A DNA stretch of 52,756 nt from Streptomyces altiplanensis (GCA_003719395.1 RHMC01000034.1:1-52756), one strand, 5' to 3'; shown: positions 21,601 to 31,323, numbered from the stretch's first letter. Numbers and translations are program-made. The notes: a model not told the origin generated them from the letters alone.

Positions 21601-23026
21601 TGCGTCCGGGCTCGTCGGCCGCGTTCGCGACGATCCGTTCGGGCAGGCCCGCTTCGTACCAGAGGCCGGGCACCGCCTCGACCGGCGCGGTGATCGCCCG
21701 GTGGAGCCCCGTGGCGGACAGGGGCGCGAGGAACTGCACGGCGCCCGCGCTGAGGGAGTCGGCGGTGGCCGAGGTGACGAGCGTGTCGAGGGACTCGGGG
21801 CGGGCGGTGGCCACGACACGCAGCTCCGGGCCGGGCCCGGGCTGCCGATGTGAGCCGAGGATGATGAGGAGCCGCAGAAGTTCGCGAGCGTCGGCCGGCT
21901 GCGCTGCGGCGTACTCCTCCAACTGATCGACGAAGAGGACGTGTCCGCCCGCTCCCGCGTGGGCCAGCACTCGGGAACGCAGGTCGGCGGCAGGCTCGTC
22001 GGACGCGCCGGCAAGGGCAGAGGTCTGGTCGGCCGGTTCCGGGGCGCCGGGGCGCGGCCGGGTCAGCAGGCCGGCCAGGTCCTCTATGGCGCGGAGCCGT
22101 TCGGTCTCGGTCAGCGACGGTTCCAGTACGGGTACGAGGGCACGCGCCACGATCCGCGCGGGACTCGCGCCGGGCACGGCCCGCAGCTCGGACACCGTCG
22201 CCCGCGCTCGTCAGCCGCGGCACCAGACCGGCGCGGACGAGCGACGACTTGCCGCAGCCCGAGGGGCCGACCACGAGGGTCAGCGGCCGCACTCCGACCG
22301 CGGCTTCCAGACGCCCGGTCTCCTCCTCACGCGCGTGGAAGAGGCCCGCTTCGGCCTCGGTGAACGGGGCGAGTCCGCGGAACGGGCAGCGCGGGCGCAG
22401 GATGCTCTCGTCGACGAGCGACGCGGACGGGATCAGATATCCGGTGGTCGAGCCGGCGCCGCGCTGCACGGCGACGGTCATGCCGACAGCGCCACCCTGC
22501 GCGTCGTCCCAGACCGGGGAGCCGCTGAAACCGGCGGAGACCCGCTGCCCCTGGCCGGTCGTCTCCATCTGCAGCCAGCCCGCGCCCTGGGTGCCGCGCA
22601 GCGTTCCCGAGGCCCACACGCCGTGCCGCGCGCCCTCGGGAAAGCCCATGACCCGGAATGTGTGATTCCAGACCTGGGTGCCGTCGACGAGCGGGACCGG
22701 CCGGGAGCCCGGCACAGGCTGCTCCAGGCGCAGCAACGCCACGTCTCCGGTGTCGTCGTCGTCGACGGCCGCCACGTCACGACCGCGGCACGGCCGGACC
22801 GTACGGTTCCGGCACCGTCCCTCAGCAGCGGGAAGTCGACACTCACCGTGTCCCCAGGCGCCTTTGCCGGTGTGGCCGGCAGCCCTGCCGCCGCCGCGAC
22901 GACATGGGCGCAGGTCCAGACGATGTCGCTGTCGACCAGGAATCCCGCTCCGACGATGTCCCCGTGACGGGAACGTATGCGGACCAGTGACCGCGTCAGG
23001 AACTCTTCCTCGCGCACCGCCGTCAC
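18669..23026 (-). CDS. Trypsin-like protease / STAND NTPase / beta-propeller protein (frame-disrupted)
   Basis: A giant multidomain protein of about 1450 residues. Residues about 1-200 form a trypsin-like protease: His41 (TCAHVV), Asp about 95 (GDVALLRL) and Ser about 168 (GFSGSPV). CPFRGLAPFTEAEAGLFHAR then leads into a STAND NTPase with Walker A (GPSGCGKSSL, about 254-263) and Walker B (HVLFVDQLEEY, about 362-371). A single membrane helix (ILAAVLTVLVLLAGSLAVGVW) lies near 680, followed by a long region of beta-propeller (WD40-like) repeats (LSPDGRYY, FTSDGRHLMTRNADG). The last segment, in another frame, reads MADALCAGVARDFTPAERALLP, the usual end of such proteins. Breaks lie near 22780, 22205 and 18825, each fixed by one base. 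The GTG 23026 start follows the small Trypco1-like gene by 11 bases. The probable role is a sensor that, on ligand binding by the propeller and NTP-driven assembly, activates the protease. Confidence 0.88.
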
Positions 23027-23037
23027 AACGCCGCCCG

Positions 23038-23436
23038 CTACGCCGGGTCCGCAGCCGGGTCCGGGCCTGCCGCTCGTGTCCGCGCCTCCGGCGGCAGGGG
23101 CGTCGGCTCTGCTTCGGCGCGGGGCCGCCACTCCACGCTCACGGTGAAGTTGGCCTCCGATGCCGCCTTGGCAACGACCACGCCCGCCTCAGCCGTCAGC
23201 TTGATGCCGAAGTCCACGCGTACGGTGTCCGGTGTGTGCGCCATGTCCCGCAGGCCCGCCGCGATGACGTCGAGGGCGGGCCGCACATGCCCCATGGCGT
23301 CCTGCAGGGTCTCCGACGTGGCACGCGCGAGCGCCGCCGCCCGCCCGACACGGTCGATCCCGGCGGACTCGCCGTCGGCGATCTCCACCAGCACACCGCT
23401 GCCGTCCGCCAGCCGGATCTCACCGGCGTATGTCAT
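23038..23436 (-). CDS. Trypsin-co-occurring domain 1 (Trypco1, CU044_2847) protein
   Basis: A 132-residue protein that I recognise as the small family found next to trypsin-like genes in actinobacteria (Trypco1; CU044_2847 in NCBI naming, from memory). It begins with a beta-rich part (GEIRLADGSGVLVEIADGE), has the helix VRPALDVIAAGLRDM, and ends with the signature PDTVRVDFGIKLTAEAGVVV and EANFTVSVEWRP, then a disordered Pro/Ala tail. No catalytic motif is visible. AGGGGGGTACCAG precedes ATG 23436. The trypsin-STAND-propeller gene follows 11 bases downstream, so both are made from one transcript. A role as partner, inhibitor or substrate of the protease is plausible but inferred. Confidence 0.82.
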   Translation of the reverse strand: MTYAGEIRLADGSGVLVEIADGESAGIDRVGRAAALARATSETLQDAMGHVRPALDVIAAGLRDMAHTPDTVRVDFGIKLTAEAGVVVAKAASEANFTVSVEWRPRAEAEPTPLPPEARTRAAGPDPAADPA

Positions 23437-23466
23437 CTGGTACCCCCCTGTTCCCCTGGTGCTCTC

Positions 23467-23472
23467 AGGTTA
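23467..23472 (-). promoter_or_regulatory. Possible -10 element of the Trypco1 operon
   Basis: The minus strand reads TAACCT about 30 bases before the ATG at 23436. No convincing -35 is seen at 16-19 bases, so this is tentative. Confidence 0.25.
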
Positions 23473-23680
23473 CGTGAACACACCGGCTCCCGGGTCGAGT
23501 TGGGAAGCCGGGGCGGTACTGTGCGGTCGCCGGACGGCACGGGATCCTCATGCGTCGCGTCCCCTGCAGCCCTCACCCGGTCAGTGGCCAAGCCGAAGAA
23601 GCTCACTGCTGCGGGTTCTCGGGCTCCGTGCCGTTTCCTCCGCTGTCGTGTCATGACGACGGCAGTCATGGCGCTCTGGC

Positions 23681-24406
23681 TCACTCCGTTACGGGCAGGC
23701 ACTCGGCGAGCAGGCCGACGACGTCGCGCCAGGCTCGCTGCGCGTGCTGCGGGTGGTGGCCGACGCCGGGGAGCACGGTCTGGTCGACCGGCGGGTGGTG
23801 GAAGGCGTGCAGGGCCCCGCCGTAGACCACGAGGCGCCAGTCGACGCCCGCGGCCTGCATCTCGGCGGCGAAGGCGTCCCGTTGCGCGGGCGGCATGATC
23901 GGGTCCTCCGACCCGACCCCGGCCCACACCGGGCAACGGATGCGCGCCGCCTCGCCCGGCCGGCCCGTGGTCAGTGCGTTGACCGTCCCGATCGCCCGCA
24001 GGTTGACGCCGTCGCGCCCGAGTTCCAGCACGATTGCGCCCCCGGTGCCGTAGCCAATAGCGGCGATCCGGTCGGGGTCGGTCCGCGGTTCGGCGCGCAG
24101 CACATCGAGCGCCGCGTGGCCGATGCCCCGCATCCGGTCGGGGTCGGCGAGCAGCGGGGTCACGTGCGCCAGCATCTCCTGCGGGTCGGTGAACCAGCGC
24201 CCGCCGTTGATGTCGAAGGCCAGTGCCACGTAACCCAGTTCGGCGAGGGCATCGGCCCGGCGGCGCTGGAAGTCGTTCAGACCCGGCCCCTCGGGCCCGA
24301 TCAGGACCGCGGGCCGGCGGCCGGCACCGGCGGGGAGCGCGAGGTGCCCGGTCATCGTCAGGCCGTCGGCCGGGTACTCGACCGTGTGCGTTGTAACCGT
24401 CGTCAT
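23681..24406 (-). CDS. Dienelactone hydrolase-family protein without the usual nucleophile
   Basis: A 241-residue alpha/beta hydrolase of the dienelactone hydrolase family: PAVLIGPEGPGLNDFQRRRA, GYVALAFDINGG, and the late Asp and His in GVGSEDPIMPP and LHAFHHPPVD. The nucleophile elbow reads AAIGYGTGGAIVLEL, whereas the family has GYC (or GYS) at this place. The DNA codon is GGC, one base from TGC. Either the protein is catalytically altered or inactive, or the base is a sequence error. The ATG at 24406 lacks a strong ribosome site. It is a lone gene, with no aromatic-degradation neighbours. Confidence 0.85.
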   Translation of the reverse strand: MTTVTTHTVEYPADGLTMTGHLALPAGAGRRPAVLIGPEGPGLNDFQRRRADALAELGYVALAFDINGGRWFTDPQEMLAHVTPLLADPDRMRGIGHAALDVLRAEPRTDPDRIAAIGYGTGGAIVLELGRDGVNLRAIGTVNALTTGRPGEAARIRCPVWAGVGSEDPIMPPAQRDAFAAEMQAAGVDWRLVVYGGALHAFHHPPVDQTVLPGVGHHPQHAQRAWRDVVGLLAECLPVTE

Positions 24407-24664
24407 GAGACCGGACTGTAGTGATCGTCGAGCCCGGTCGGGCCGGTCTTCACCGTCGGCAGAACAGCGCGGATGCGGGCCCGTGGGTGGGCACGGTGGA
24501 AGGCTCTGGTTCTGGCGGAGCACACCGACGCCGATGCGAACCGGTCCGCCGGCCATCGCCACGCCATTGAGGGAGCCCTGTCCGACCGCAGCCACTCCGC
24601 CTGAGGCGGCCGTGCCGGTCGCAGGTGGAGGAAATGACACGTCCCTGGGACAGCACCTGGGCGA
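24407..24664. other. Intergenic stretch
   Basis: About 260 bases between the dienelactone hydrolase-like gene and the Nudix relic. Nothing recognisable was seen. Confidence 0.35.
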
Positions 24665-24985
24665 CACGACCTGAGACAACCACCCGAAGGGCGGCGGCAC
24701 ATCGCCCTGGACCAGGGCGAACTCGGCTTGCTCACGGACGGCTTCCAGGGGACCGAGTGGTTCGACGCGGCGGGCCCGGCGGTGCTGGTGCTGCGCGTTC
24801 CGGGCGGCTCGTTCACCGCCGAGGAGAAGGGACGGCCGAACCCGCAGGCGGTGTTCGGCGCCGTGTCGGTCGTCACCGATCCGTCCGGGCAGGTGCTCTT
24901 GGGCTGCTCCACCCGGGGCAGGTGGGAGCTGCCCGGCGTTCATTCGTCGAAGGTTGTCCCGTACGGGGCGGGAGTTGTCCCGTGA
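24665..24985 (+). pseudogene. Nudix hydrolase N-terminal relic
   Basis: The plus-strand frame reads HIALDQGELGLLTDGFQGTE, then AVFGAVSVVTDPSGQVLLGC and STRGRWELPG, the segment leading into a Nudix box. The frame departs from the family exactly where GGKVExGE should follow, and the box with its catalytic Glu residues is missing. The last 40 bases overlap the end of the histidine kinase gene on the other strand. Confidence 0.5.
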
Positions 24986-26088
24986 GGGCGGGGCTGTGAA
25001 GTCGGGCGATACGGCGCGCCGGGAAGCCGGACCGTGACGAGGAGACCGCCGGCGGGGCGGGGGACGAGGTCGAGGGCCCCGTCGTGGGCGCGGACGATGC
25101 TGTGCACGATGGCAAGGCCGAGGCCGACACCGGCGTGCTCGTCGGTGCGTACGCGTTCCGTTCCGCGCTGGAAGGGTTCGGTGAGGGCCGGCACCAGTTC
25201 CGGTGGGAGCGGATGCCCCGTGTTCTCGACCCGCACCACGCTCGCGTCGCCCTGCGCTTCGGTGTGGACCGTCACGGTGCCGCCGGCGGGGAGGTTGTGG
25301 ACGACGGCGTTCTGGACGAGATTCGTCATCATCCGCAGCAGGAGCTCCGCGGAGCCACTGGCCCGTGTCGCTCCGCCGGTGACGTCGAGCGCGATCCCGC
25401 GCTGTTCGGCGAGGGGGAGCAGGGTTTCGGCGGCCTCCTCGGCGACGAGGGAGAGGTCGACGCTCTCGCGGGTGAAGTTCCCGCGGTCGCTGCGGCTGAG
25501 CAGCAGGAGGGCCTCGGTGAGGTCGATCGCGCGCGTATTGACGGCCTGCAGGCGTTCGAAGAGTTCGCCTCGGTCCCGCGTGGGGTCTCTGCGGGCGACG
25601 TCGAGCAGCGTCTGCGAGATGGCCAGCGGGGTACGCAGTTCGTGGGAGGCGTTCGCGGCGAACCTCTGCTGCTCGGCGACGTGGGACTCGACTTGCCCGA
25701 GCATGGTGTCGAACGCGTCGGCGAGTTCACGGAATTCGTCCTGGCGGCCTTCCATGCGGATCCGGTGGGACAGCGATCCGTTCCCGGCCGTCCGTGCCGC
25801 GGCCGTGATCTGTGTGAGCGGTGCGAGCATCCGGCCGGCGAGGATCCATCCCCCGACGAGGCCGAACACGAGCAGGAAGACCATCGCCGCGGCCGCGGCG
25901 GGGACGAAGGTGCGCACAAGGAGGTAGCGGTTGGGCGCGACCCCGAGGAGGCCCCTGGGGTTGTCGGGTACGTAGCGCAGCAGGAACACCCACACCACGG
26001 CCAGCAGGAGAGCGCCGGCGACGGCGAGGAACCCGGCGTAGCTGAGGGTGAGTTTCAGCCGGACGCTGAGCCCTGGACGTCTATGCAT
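24940..26088 (-). CDS. Sensor histidine kinase
   Basis: A 382-residue membrane kinase. Two helices (about 15-37 and 61-83) flank a short outer loop of about 23 residues, followed by HAMP (84-137). The phosphorylated His149 is in FAANASHELRTPLA; the ATP domain has the N box (MTNLVQNAVVHN), a short G1 region (RVENTGHPLPPEL) and GVGLGLAIVHSI. It should phosphorylate the response regulator whose gene overlaps it by eight bases. The small outer loop suggests sensing at or within the membrane. The C-terminus ends in a Pro-rich, non-conserved tail that overlaps the Nudix relic. Confidence 0.93.
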   Translation of the reverse strand: MHRRPGLSVRLKLTLSYAGFLAVAGALLLAVVWVFLLRYVPDNPRGLLGVAPNRYLLVRTFVPAAAAAMVFLLVFGLVGGWILAGRMLAPLTQITAAARTAGNGSLSHRIRMEGRQDEFRELADAFDTMLGQVESHVAEQQRFAANASHELRTPLAISQTLLDVARRDPTRDRGELFERLQAVNTRAIDLTEALLLLSRSDRGNFTRESVDLSLVAEEAAETLLPLAEQRGIALDVTGGATRASGSAELLLRMMTNLVQNAVVHNLPAGGTVTVHTEAQGDASVVRVENTGHPLPPELVPALTEPFQRGTERVRTDEHAGVGLGLAIVHSIVRAHDGALDLVPRPAGGLLVTVRLPGAPYRPTSQPRPHGTTPAPYGTTFDE

Positions 26089-26771
26089 GCGTACTGCCGG
26101 GGCGGGTGGGGCCGGTGTCGATGCGGTAGCCGACACCCGGCACCGTGGCGACGACCCATGGTCCGCCGAGCCGTTTGCGCAGTGCGGAGACGGTGATGCG
26201 CACGGCGTTGGTGAGGGGGTCGGCGTTCTCGTCCCAGGCCCGTTCCAGCAGCTCTTCGGCGCTGACGACCCCGCCCTCGGCGGCGACGAGGACTTCCAGC
26301 ACGGCGAACTGTTTGCGAGTGAGCGCGACGTAGCGTCCGTCGCGGAAGACCTCCCGGCGGAAGGGGTCGAGCCGCAGGCCCGCGATCTCGCGGACCGGGG
26401 GCCGGGCGTACGCGCGCCTGCGGTCGAGCGCCCGCAGCCGCAGGACGAGCTCCCGCAGCTCGAACGGTTTGGTGAGGTAGTCGTCGGCGCCGAGCCCGAA
26501 CCCGGAGGCCTTGTCGTCGATCCGGTCGGCGGCGGTGAGCATGAGGATCGGGATGCCGCTGCCGGAGGCGACGATGCGCCGGGCGACCTCGTCGCCGGAG
26601 GGGCCGGGGATGTCGCGGTCGAGGACCGCGAGGTCGTAGGAGTTGACGTCGAGCAGTTCCAGGGCGGAGTCGCCGTCGCCGGCGATGTCGGCGGCGATCG
26701 CCTCCAGCCGGAGACCGTCACGGACTGCTTCGGCCAGGTAGGGCTCGTCCTCCACGATCAGGTACGCGCAT
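26081..26771 (-). CDS. OmpR-family response regulator (frame-disrupted at start)
   Basis: A 229-residue two-component regulator. After ATG 26771 one extra C near 26764 breaks the frame; removing it gives MRVLIVEDEPYLAEAVRDGL. Receiver residues are Glu7/Asp8, phospho-acceptor Asp51 (LAVLDRDIPG) and the conserved Lys in LTKPFELRELVL. A winged-helix DNA-binding domain follows, with LTRKQFAVLEVLVAAEGGVV and NAVRITVSALRKRLG. The stop overlaps the kinase start by eight bases, and the VanZ-like gene ends nine bases upstream, so all three form one operon. It probably controls envelope-related genes, including its own operon. Confidence 0.92.
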
Positions 26772-26780
26772 GTCCGAAGC

Positions 26781-27549
26781 CTAAGCAGCACAACATGTCG
26801 CCGACGTATGCAGGACGTGTGCACACCGGACACGCGACTCACGCCCGCCGGCGCGCGCGGTGCGCGAGGGGCAGGGCTGGTCCGACGGTGCTTCCGCCGC
26901 AGTGCGCCACAGCGGCGGCGACGCCAGCGCGGCCAGCACGGCGCGGCGGCGTTGACCAGTACGTCGTCCACGGAGGACACCCGGTCCAGCCGCAGGACGT
27001 ACTGTGCGGTTTCGACCAGGACCGAGCAGCCCGCCCCGAGGGCCAGGATCCGCGGCACGGACGCAAGCGCCGCGAACCGCATCGGGGCGAAGAAGCCCAG
27101 CGCCGCGAAGATCAGCAGGTTGCCGACGATCCCGAGGGTCCCCATCGTGAGCAGGTCCCGCAGCGGTACCAGGCTCACCCGGCCGGGGCCGGTACCGGCC
27201 CCGCGCCCGGCATCATGGTCATCCACAGGAACGGCACCGTCCCGTGGACCAGGCCCGCCTCGCGCAGCGACATCCGCCACGCCGATGTGACGCCCGCGGC
27301 ACGCCGACGGCGCGCCAGAGCCCACACCACCAGCGCGGCCAACGGCAGCGCGGCCAACGTGATGAGCACCACGCCGTTGAACGTACCGAAGCAGCCGTGC
27401 CACCGCCCTGCCATGCACATCGGAGCGGCCATCAAGAGCGGCCCCCGCACGACGAACAGGGCGCTCGCCACGCCGAGGACCGCCAGGCCGAGGAACACGG
27501 TCCTACGGGTGCTGCGGGGCGGTGCCGGCAGGGGTGCGCTGTGGTTCAT
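26781..27549 (-). CDS. VanZ-like membrane protein (frame-disrupted)
   Basis: About 256 residues with five hydrophobic segments. The N-terminal part (TVFLGLAVLGVASALFVVRG) carries three helices; after a break near 27185 the VanZ core follows: GRVSLVPLRDLLTMGTLG, NLLIFAALGFFAPM and SVLVETAQYVLRLDRVSSVD with DDVLVNAA. This ETAQ and DDVLVN pattern is the VanZ signature. A second break near 26945 moves the last helix (VLAALASPPLW) to a third frame, ending at 26781. VanZ proteins are linked to teicoplanin resistance in enterococci; in actinobacteria their role is unclear. It leads an operon with a two-component system. Confidence 0.7.
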
Positions 27550-28267
27550 GCGCCTATGGGAGACGAAGGCCCGTTGCGTGGCGTATGCGATTTTCGATAC
27601 GCCTGCGATACACGGGGTCCCCGGCATCGAGGAACTGCGCAAGGCCGGCGGTGAGACGCTCCCGCCGCCGGTGGTCGCGCCGGCCCAGCTGCCGCGGGTG
27701 CTGGACGACTCGTCCGTGAACATCGCCCTGCCGGGCGTCCGGGGCGTGCTCGACGCGGGCGCGTGCTGTGCGGTGAACCTTTTTCCGGCCTCCTGCTCGG
27801 CGCTCAGGTGCTGTCGGCCTCGCCGTCTGCGGTGCGGGACGAGCGCACCGGTACCCCGGTAACCGCCGTCGGCGGTGATCGGAGCTCCGCGACAGACCCG
27901 GTCAACGCCGGATCAGGTGAACGCCCGGCAGTCGTTGCGGCTGCCGGGCGGCGGGAGGCCGATGGCCGCCGCGAGGCGTGCCGGCGTCGACGACGACCTG
28001 CGGGTTCGTCGAGTACCGGCAGTTCTCGCTCGATGCGGAGACGCGGACGGGAGCAACGGTCCCGGACCGCCCGTCGGCACCTGTCGGGGCGCGCGAGCGA
28101 TCACCTGCCCTCCGAGCCCGTTCCGCCGGACGACGGCTCCCACACTGCGGACGCGGCCGCTCCTCCTTAGTCTCGTTCACAGGGCGTTGTCGTCGGCGAG
28201 CGCCGCGAGGGCGTGACCCGGCAGGGTGCCGCACGGGTGCCCGCCCATCCGACCCGGAGGAGTCCCC
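27550..28267. other. Long intergenic stretch with coding-like relics
   Basis: About 700 bases without an intact gene. Plus-strand frames show short coding-like pieces, such as GVPGIEELRKAGGETLPPPV and RVLDDSSVNIALPGVRGVL near 27612-27750, and FVEYRQFSLDAETRTG near 28009-28056. I recognise none of them. They may be remains of decayed genes. The betaine aldehyde dehydrogenase promoter should lie in its right end. Confidence 0.3.
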
Positions 28268-29737
28268 ATGCCGGAGCTGTTCATCGGTGGCAAATGGACC
28301 GCCGCCTTCGACGGGCAGGTTCGCGAGATCCGCTGCCCCGCCGACGGCACCCTGGTGGCGACCGTCGACGAGGCGGGCCCCAAGGACGTATCGGCGGCGA
28401 TCGCCGCCGCCCGGGACGCCTTCGACCGCGGCCCCTGGCCGGCGGCTCCCGCCGCGAGCGCGGCCGGCTTCTCCAGCGCGTCGCCGAGCTGCTGGAACGC
28501 GACAAGGACGCGTTCGCCCGAGCCGAATCCCTGGACACCGGGAAGCGGCTCGTCGAGAGCGGGTACGACATGGACGACATCGCCCGCTGCTTCCGCTACT
28601 TCGGCAACCTGGCGGCCTCCGGCGGCTCCGACCGGATCGTCGACACGGGCAACACGGACGTGGACAGCAGAGTGGTGCACGAACCGGTCGGCGTGTGCGC
28701 GCTGATCACCCCGTGGAACTATCCGCTCCTCCAGACCGCCTGGAAGGTCGCTCCCGCGATCGGAGCGGGGCAACACGTTCGTACTGAAGCCCAGCGAGCT
28801 GACACCGCACACCGCCATCATGCTGATGAAGCTGCTGGCCGAGGCCGGCCTGCCGGACGGAGCGGCCAACCTCGTCCTGGGCGCCGGACCGACCACGGGT
28901 GCGCCCCTGACCGAGGACCCGCGGGTCGACATGGTGTCGTTCACCGGCGGGCTCGTCACCGGACGGCGCATCATGGCGGCCGCCGCCCCGACGGTGAAGA
29001 AGGTCGCTCTGGAGCTGGGCGGCAAGAACCCGAACATCGTCTTCGCCGACGCCGATTTCGAGGCCGCCGTCGACCACGCCCTGATGGCGGTCTTCCTGCA
29101 CTCCGGCCAGGTCTGTTCGGCAGGGGCACGGCTGCTGGTCCAGGAGGAGCTGCACGACGCGTTCGTCGACGAACTGGTCGAGCGCGCGCAGGCGATCCCG
29201 CTCGGTGGCCCCTTCGACGAGAACGCCCGTACCGGACCGCTGATCTCGGCCGCGCACCGCGACAAGATCGAGGCATACGTGGCGGCCGGGCTGGCCGAAG
29301 GGGCGGTACTGCGCTGCGGGGGCACCCGGCCCGAGGACCCCGCCCTCCAGGACGGTTTCTACTACCTGCCGACCGTGCTGGACGACTGCACCCCGGACAT
29401 GTCCGTCGTACGCGACGAGTCCTTCGGCCCGGTGCTCACCGTCGAGCGGTTCCGCGACGAGGCCGAGGCCGTCGTGCTCGCCAACGCCACCGTCTACGGG
29501 CTGACCGGCGCGGTCTGGACCGAGGACGTGGCGCGCGGCCAGCGGGTGGCGTCCCGGGTGCGGGCCGGGACACTGTGGATCAACGACTTCCACCCGTACG
29601 TGCCCCAGGCCGAATGGGGCGGGATGAAGCAGTCCGGCTTCGGCCGGGAACTCGGCCCCGCCGGCCTGGCCGAGTACCAGGAGGCCAAACACATCTGGCG
29701 CAACCTCGTGCCGAGCCCGCTGAGATGGTTCGAGTGA
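28268..29737 (+). CDS. Betaine aldehyde dehydrogenase-like (frame-disrupted)
   Basis: A 489-residue NAD(P)-dependent aldehyde dehydrogenase after repair. It starts MPELFIGGKWTAAFDGQVRE, has PVGVCALITPWNYPLLQTAW, the catalytic Glu in KVALELGGKNPNIVFADAD and the nucleophile Cys in HSGQVCSAGARLLV. That last motif is typical of betaine aldehyde dehydrogenases (BetB/GbsA). One lost base near 28455 and one extra G near 28772 cancel out, so the total length is normal. GGAGGAGTCCCC precedes the ATG. Its stop overlaps the permease start as GTGA. With the GMC oxidoreductase downstream it would complete oxidation of choline to glycine betaine. Confidence 0.88.
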
Positions 29738-31323
29738 GTACGGACAGTGCCGGCCGGGGCCCGGAAGATCCGGAACCCGAGACTCCTGCCCGCACCCAGA
29801 CGCAGCACGACGACGACGCCCTGGGCGAACTCGGATACCGCCCGGAGCTCAAACGCACCCTCGGCAACTTCCACACCTTCGCCGCCGGGGTCAGTTACAT
29901 CTCCATCCTCACCGGCACCTTCCAGCTCTTCTACTTCGGCGTGACCTTCGGCGGTCCCGCCTACTGGTGGTCCTGGCCAATGGTCTTCGCCGGCCAGCTG
30001 ATGGTGGCCCTGTGCTTCTGCGAGCTGGCCGCCCGCTATCCGGTCGCCGGCTCGGTCTACAACTGGGCCAAGACCATGGGCGGCCCGCACGTCGGCTGGC
30101 TCGGCGGCTGGATGATGATGACGGCGACCATGGTGACGCTCTCGGCCGTGGCACTCGCGTACCAGATCACGCTGCCGCAGATCGACGACTGGTTCCAGTT
30201 CGTCGGGGACGGCAGCGGCAGGACGGACGCGGCGGCCAACGCCGTGCTCCTCGGCTCGGTGCTGGTCCTCTTCTCCACCCTCGTCAACGCCTTCGGCGTC
30301 AAGCTCATGGCACGGATCAATTCGGCCGGGGTGTTCATCGAGCTGATCGCCGCCGTCGCCCTGATCATCTTCCTCGCGGCGCACATCACGCGCGGGACCA
30401 GCAGCGTCCTGACGGAGACGTACGGGCTCGGCAACGGCCAGAACCTCGGTTACCTCGGCGCCTTCCTGACCGCCTCGCTCGCCTCCGCGTATGTCATGTA
30501 CGGCTTCGACACCGCCTCCTCACTCGGCGAGGAGTCGCACAACCCCGGTCGCAACGCGCCCCACGCCATCCTGCGGGCGCTCGTCGCGTCGTTCCTCATC
30601 GGCGGGCTGATCCTGCTCTTCGCCCTGATGGCCGTACCGGATCTCGCGGCGGAGGAACTGTCCACGGGCGGTCTCCAGTACGTCGTACTGGAAACACTCG
30701 GTTCGACCATCGGCGAGATCTTCCTGTGGGCCGTGGTCGTCGCGATCACGGTATGCGTGCTGGCCGTGCAGGCCGCCGGCATCCGGCTGATGTTCGCCAT
30801 GGCCCGGGACAACAACCTGCCGGCCGGCTCGCGGCTCGCCCGGGTCAGCCCGCGGTTCCGGACGCCCGTGGTGCCCGCCGTCCTGATCGGCGTCGTGGCC
30901 GTCGTCATCCTGGTGATCAACATCAATCAGCCGCAGATCTTCTCGGTGATCACGAGCATCGCGATCATCATGATCTACGTGGCCTACCTCCTGGTCACCG
31001 TCCCCATGCTGCTCAGGCGCCTGCGCGGCAAGTGGCATCCCGCGGAGGGCAACTTCTCGCTGGGCAGGTTCGGCCTGCCGGTCAACATCGCCGCCGTGCT
31101 GTGGGGCACGGCCATGGCGATCAACCTCGCGTGGCCGCGCGCGGAGGTGTACAACGCGACGGGACCGCAGCACTGGTATCTGCGGTGGGGCGCGTTCCTC
31201 TTCATCGGCATCGTCGCGCTGGGCGGCTTCGCGTACTACTGGTTCGTGCAGCGGCACAAGACCGGCGTACTGGACGAGCACCGCTTCGAGGCCGAGGACA
31301 CGCCGCCGCAGGGCACACCCTGA
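29734..31323 (+). CDS. APC-superfamily amino acid/choline-type permease
   Basis: A 529-residue transporter with 12 helices. A polar N-terminus of about 45 residues leads into LKRTLGNFHTFAAGVSYISI; the loop YWWSWPMVFAGQLMVALCF, GSVYNWAKTMGG and ASSLGEESHNPGRNAPHAIL are features of the GABA/choline/amine subgroup of APC permeases. It begins at GTG 29734, overlapping the aldehyde dehydrogenase stop, so the two are coupled. Located between the two choline-oxidation enzymes, it probably imports choline or a related amine; the substrate is an inference. Confidence 0.92.
   Translation: MSTDSAGRGPEDPEPETPARTQTQHDDDALGELGYRPELKRTLGNFHTFAAGVSYISILTGTFQLFYFGVTFGGPAYWWSWPMVFAGQLMVALCFCELAARYPVAGSVYNWAKTMGGPHVGWLGGWMMMTATMVTLSAVALAYQITLPQIDDWFQFVGDGSGRTDAAANAVLLGSVLVLFSTLVNAFGVKLMARINSAGVFIELIAAVALIIFLAAHITRGTSSVLTETYGLGNGQNLGYLGAFLTASLASAYVMYGFDTASSLGEESHNPGRNAPHAILRALVASFLIGGLILLFALMAVPDLAAEELSTGGLQYVVLETLGSTIGEIFLWAVVVAITVCVLAVQAAGIRLMFAMARDNNLPAGSRLARVSPRFRTPVVPAVLIGVVAVVILVININQPQIFSVITSIAIIMIYVAYLLVTVPMLLRRLRGKWHPAEGNFSLGRFGLPVNIAAVLWGTAMAINLAWPRAEVYNATGPQHWYLRWGAFLFIGIVALGGFAYYWFVQRHKTGVLDEHRFEAEDTPPQGTP

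Noticed and set aside
18669..23026. Reading the trypsin-STAND region as three or four separate genes.
   Set aside because: The pieces carry consecutive parts of one known architecture, and each junction is repaired by a single base without loss of conserved residues.
28213..31323. One plus-strand frame of over 1000 codons covering the aldehyde dehydrogenase and the permease.
   Set aside because: The first part is an off-frame reading of the dehydrogenase apart from the middle segment between its two breaks. The permease starts at GTG 29734.
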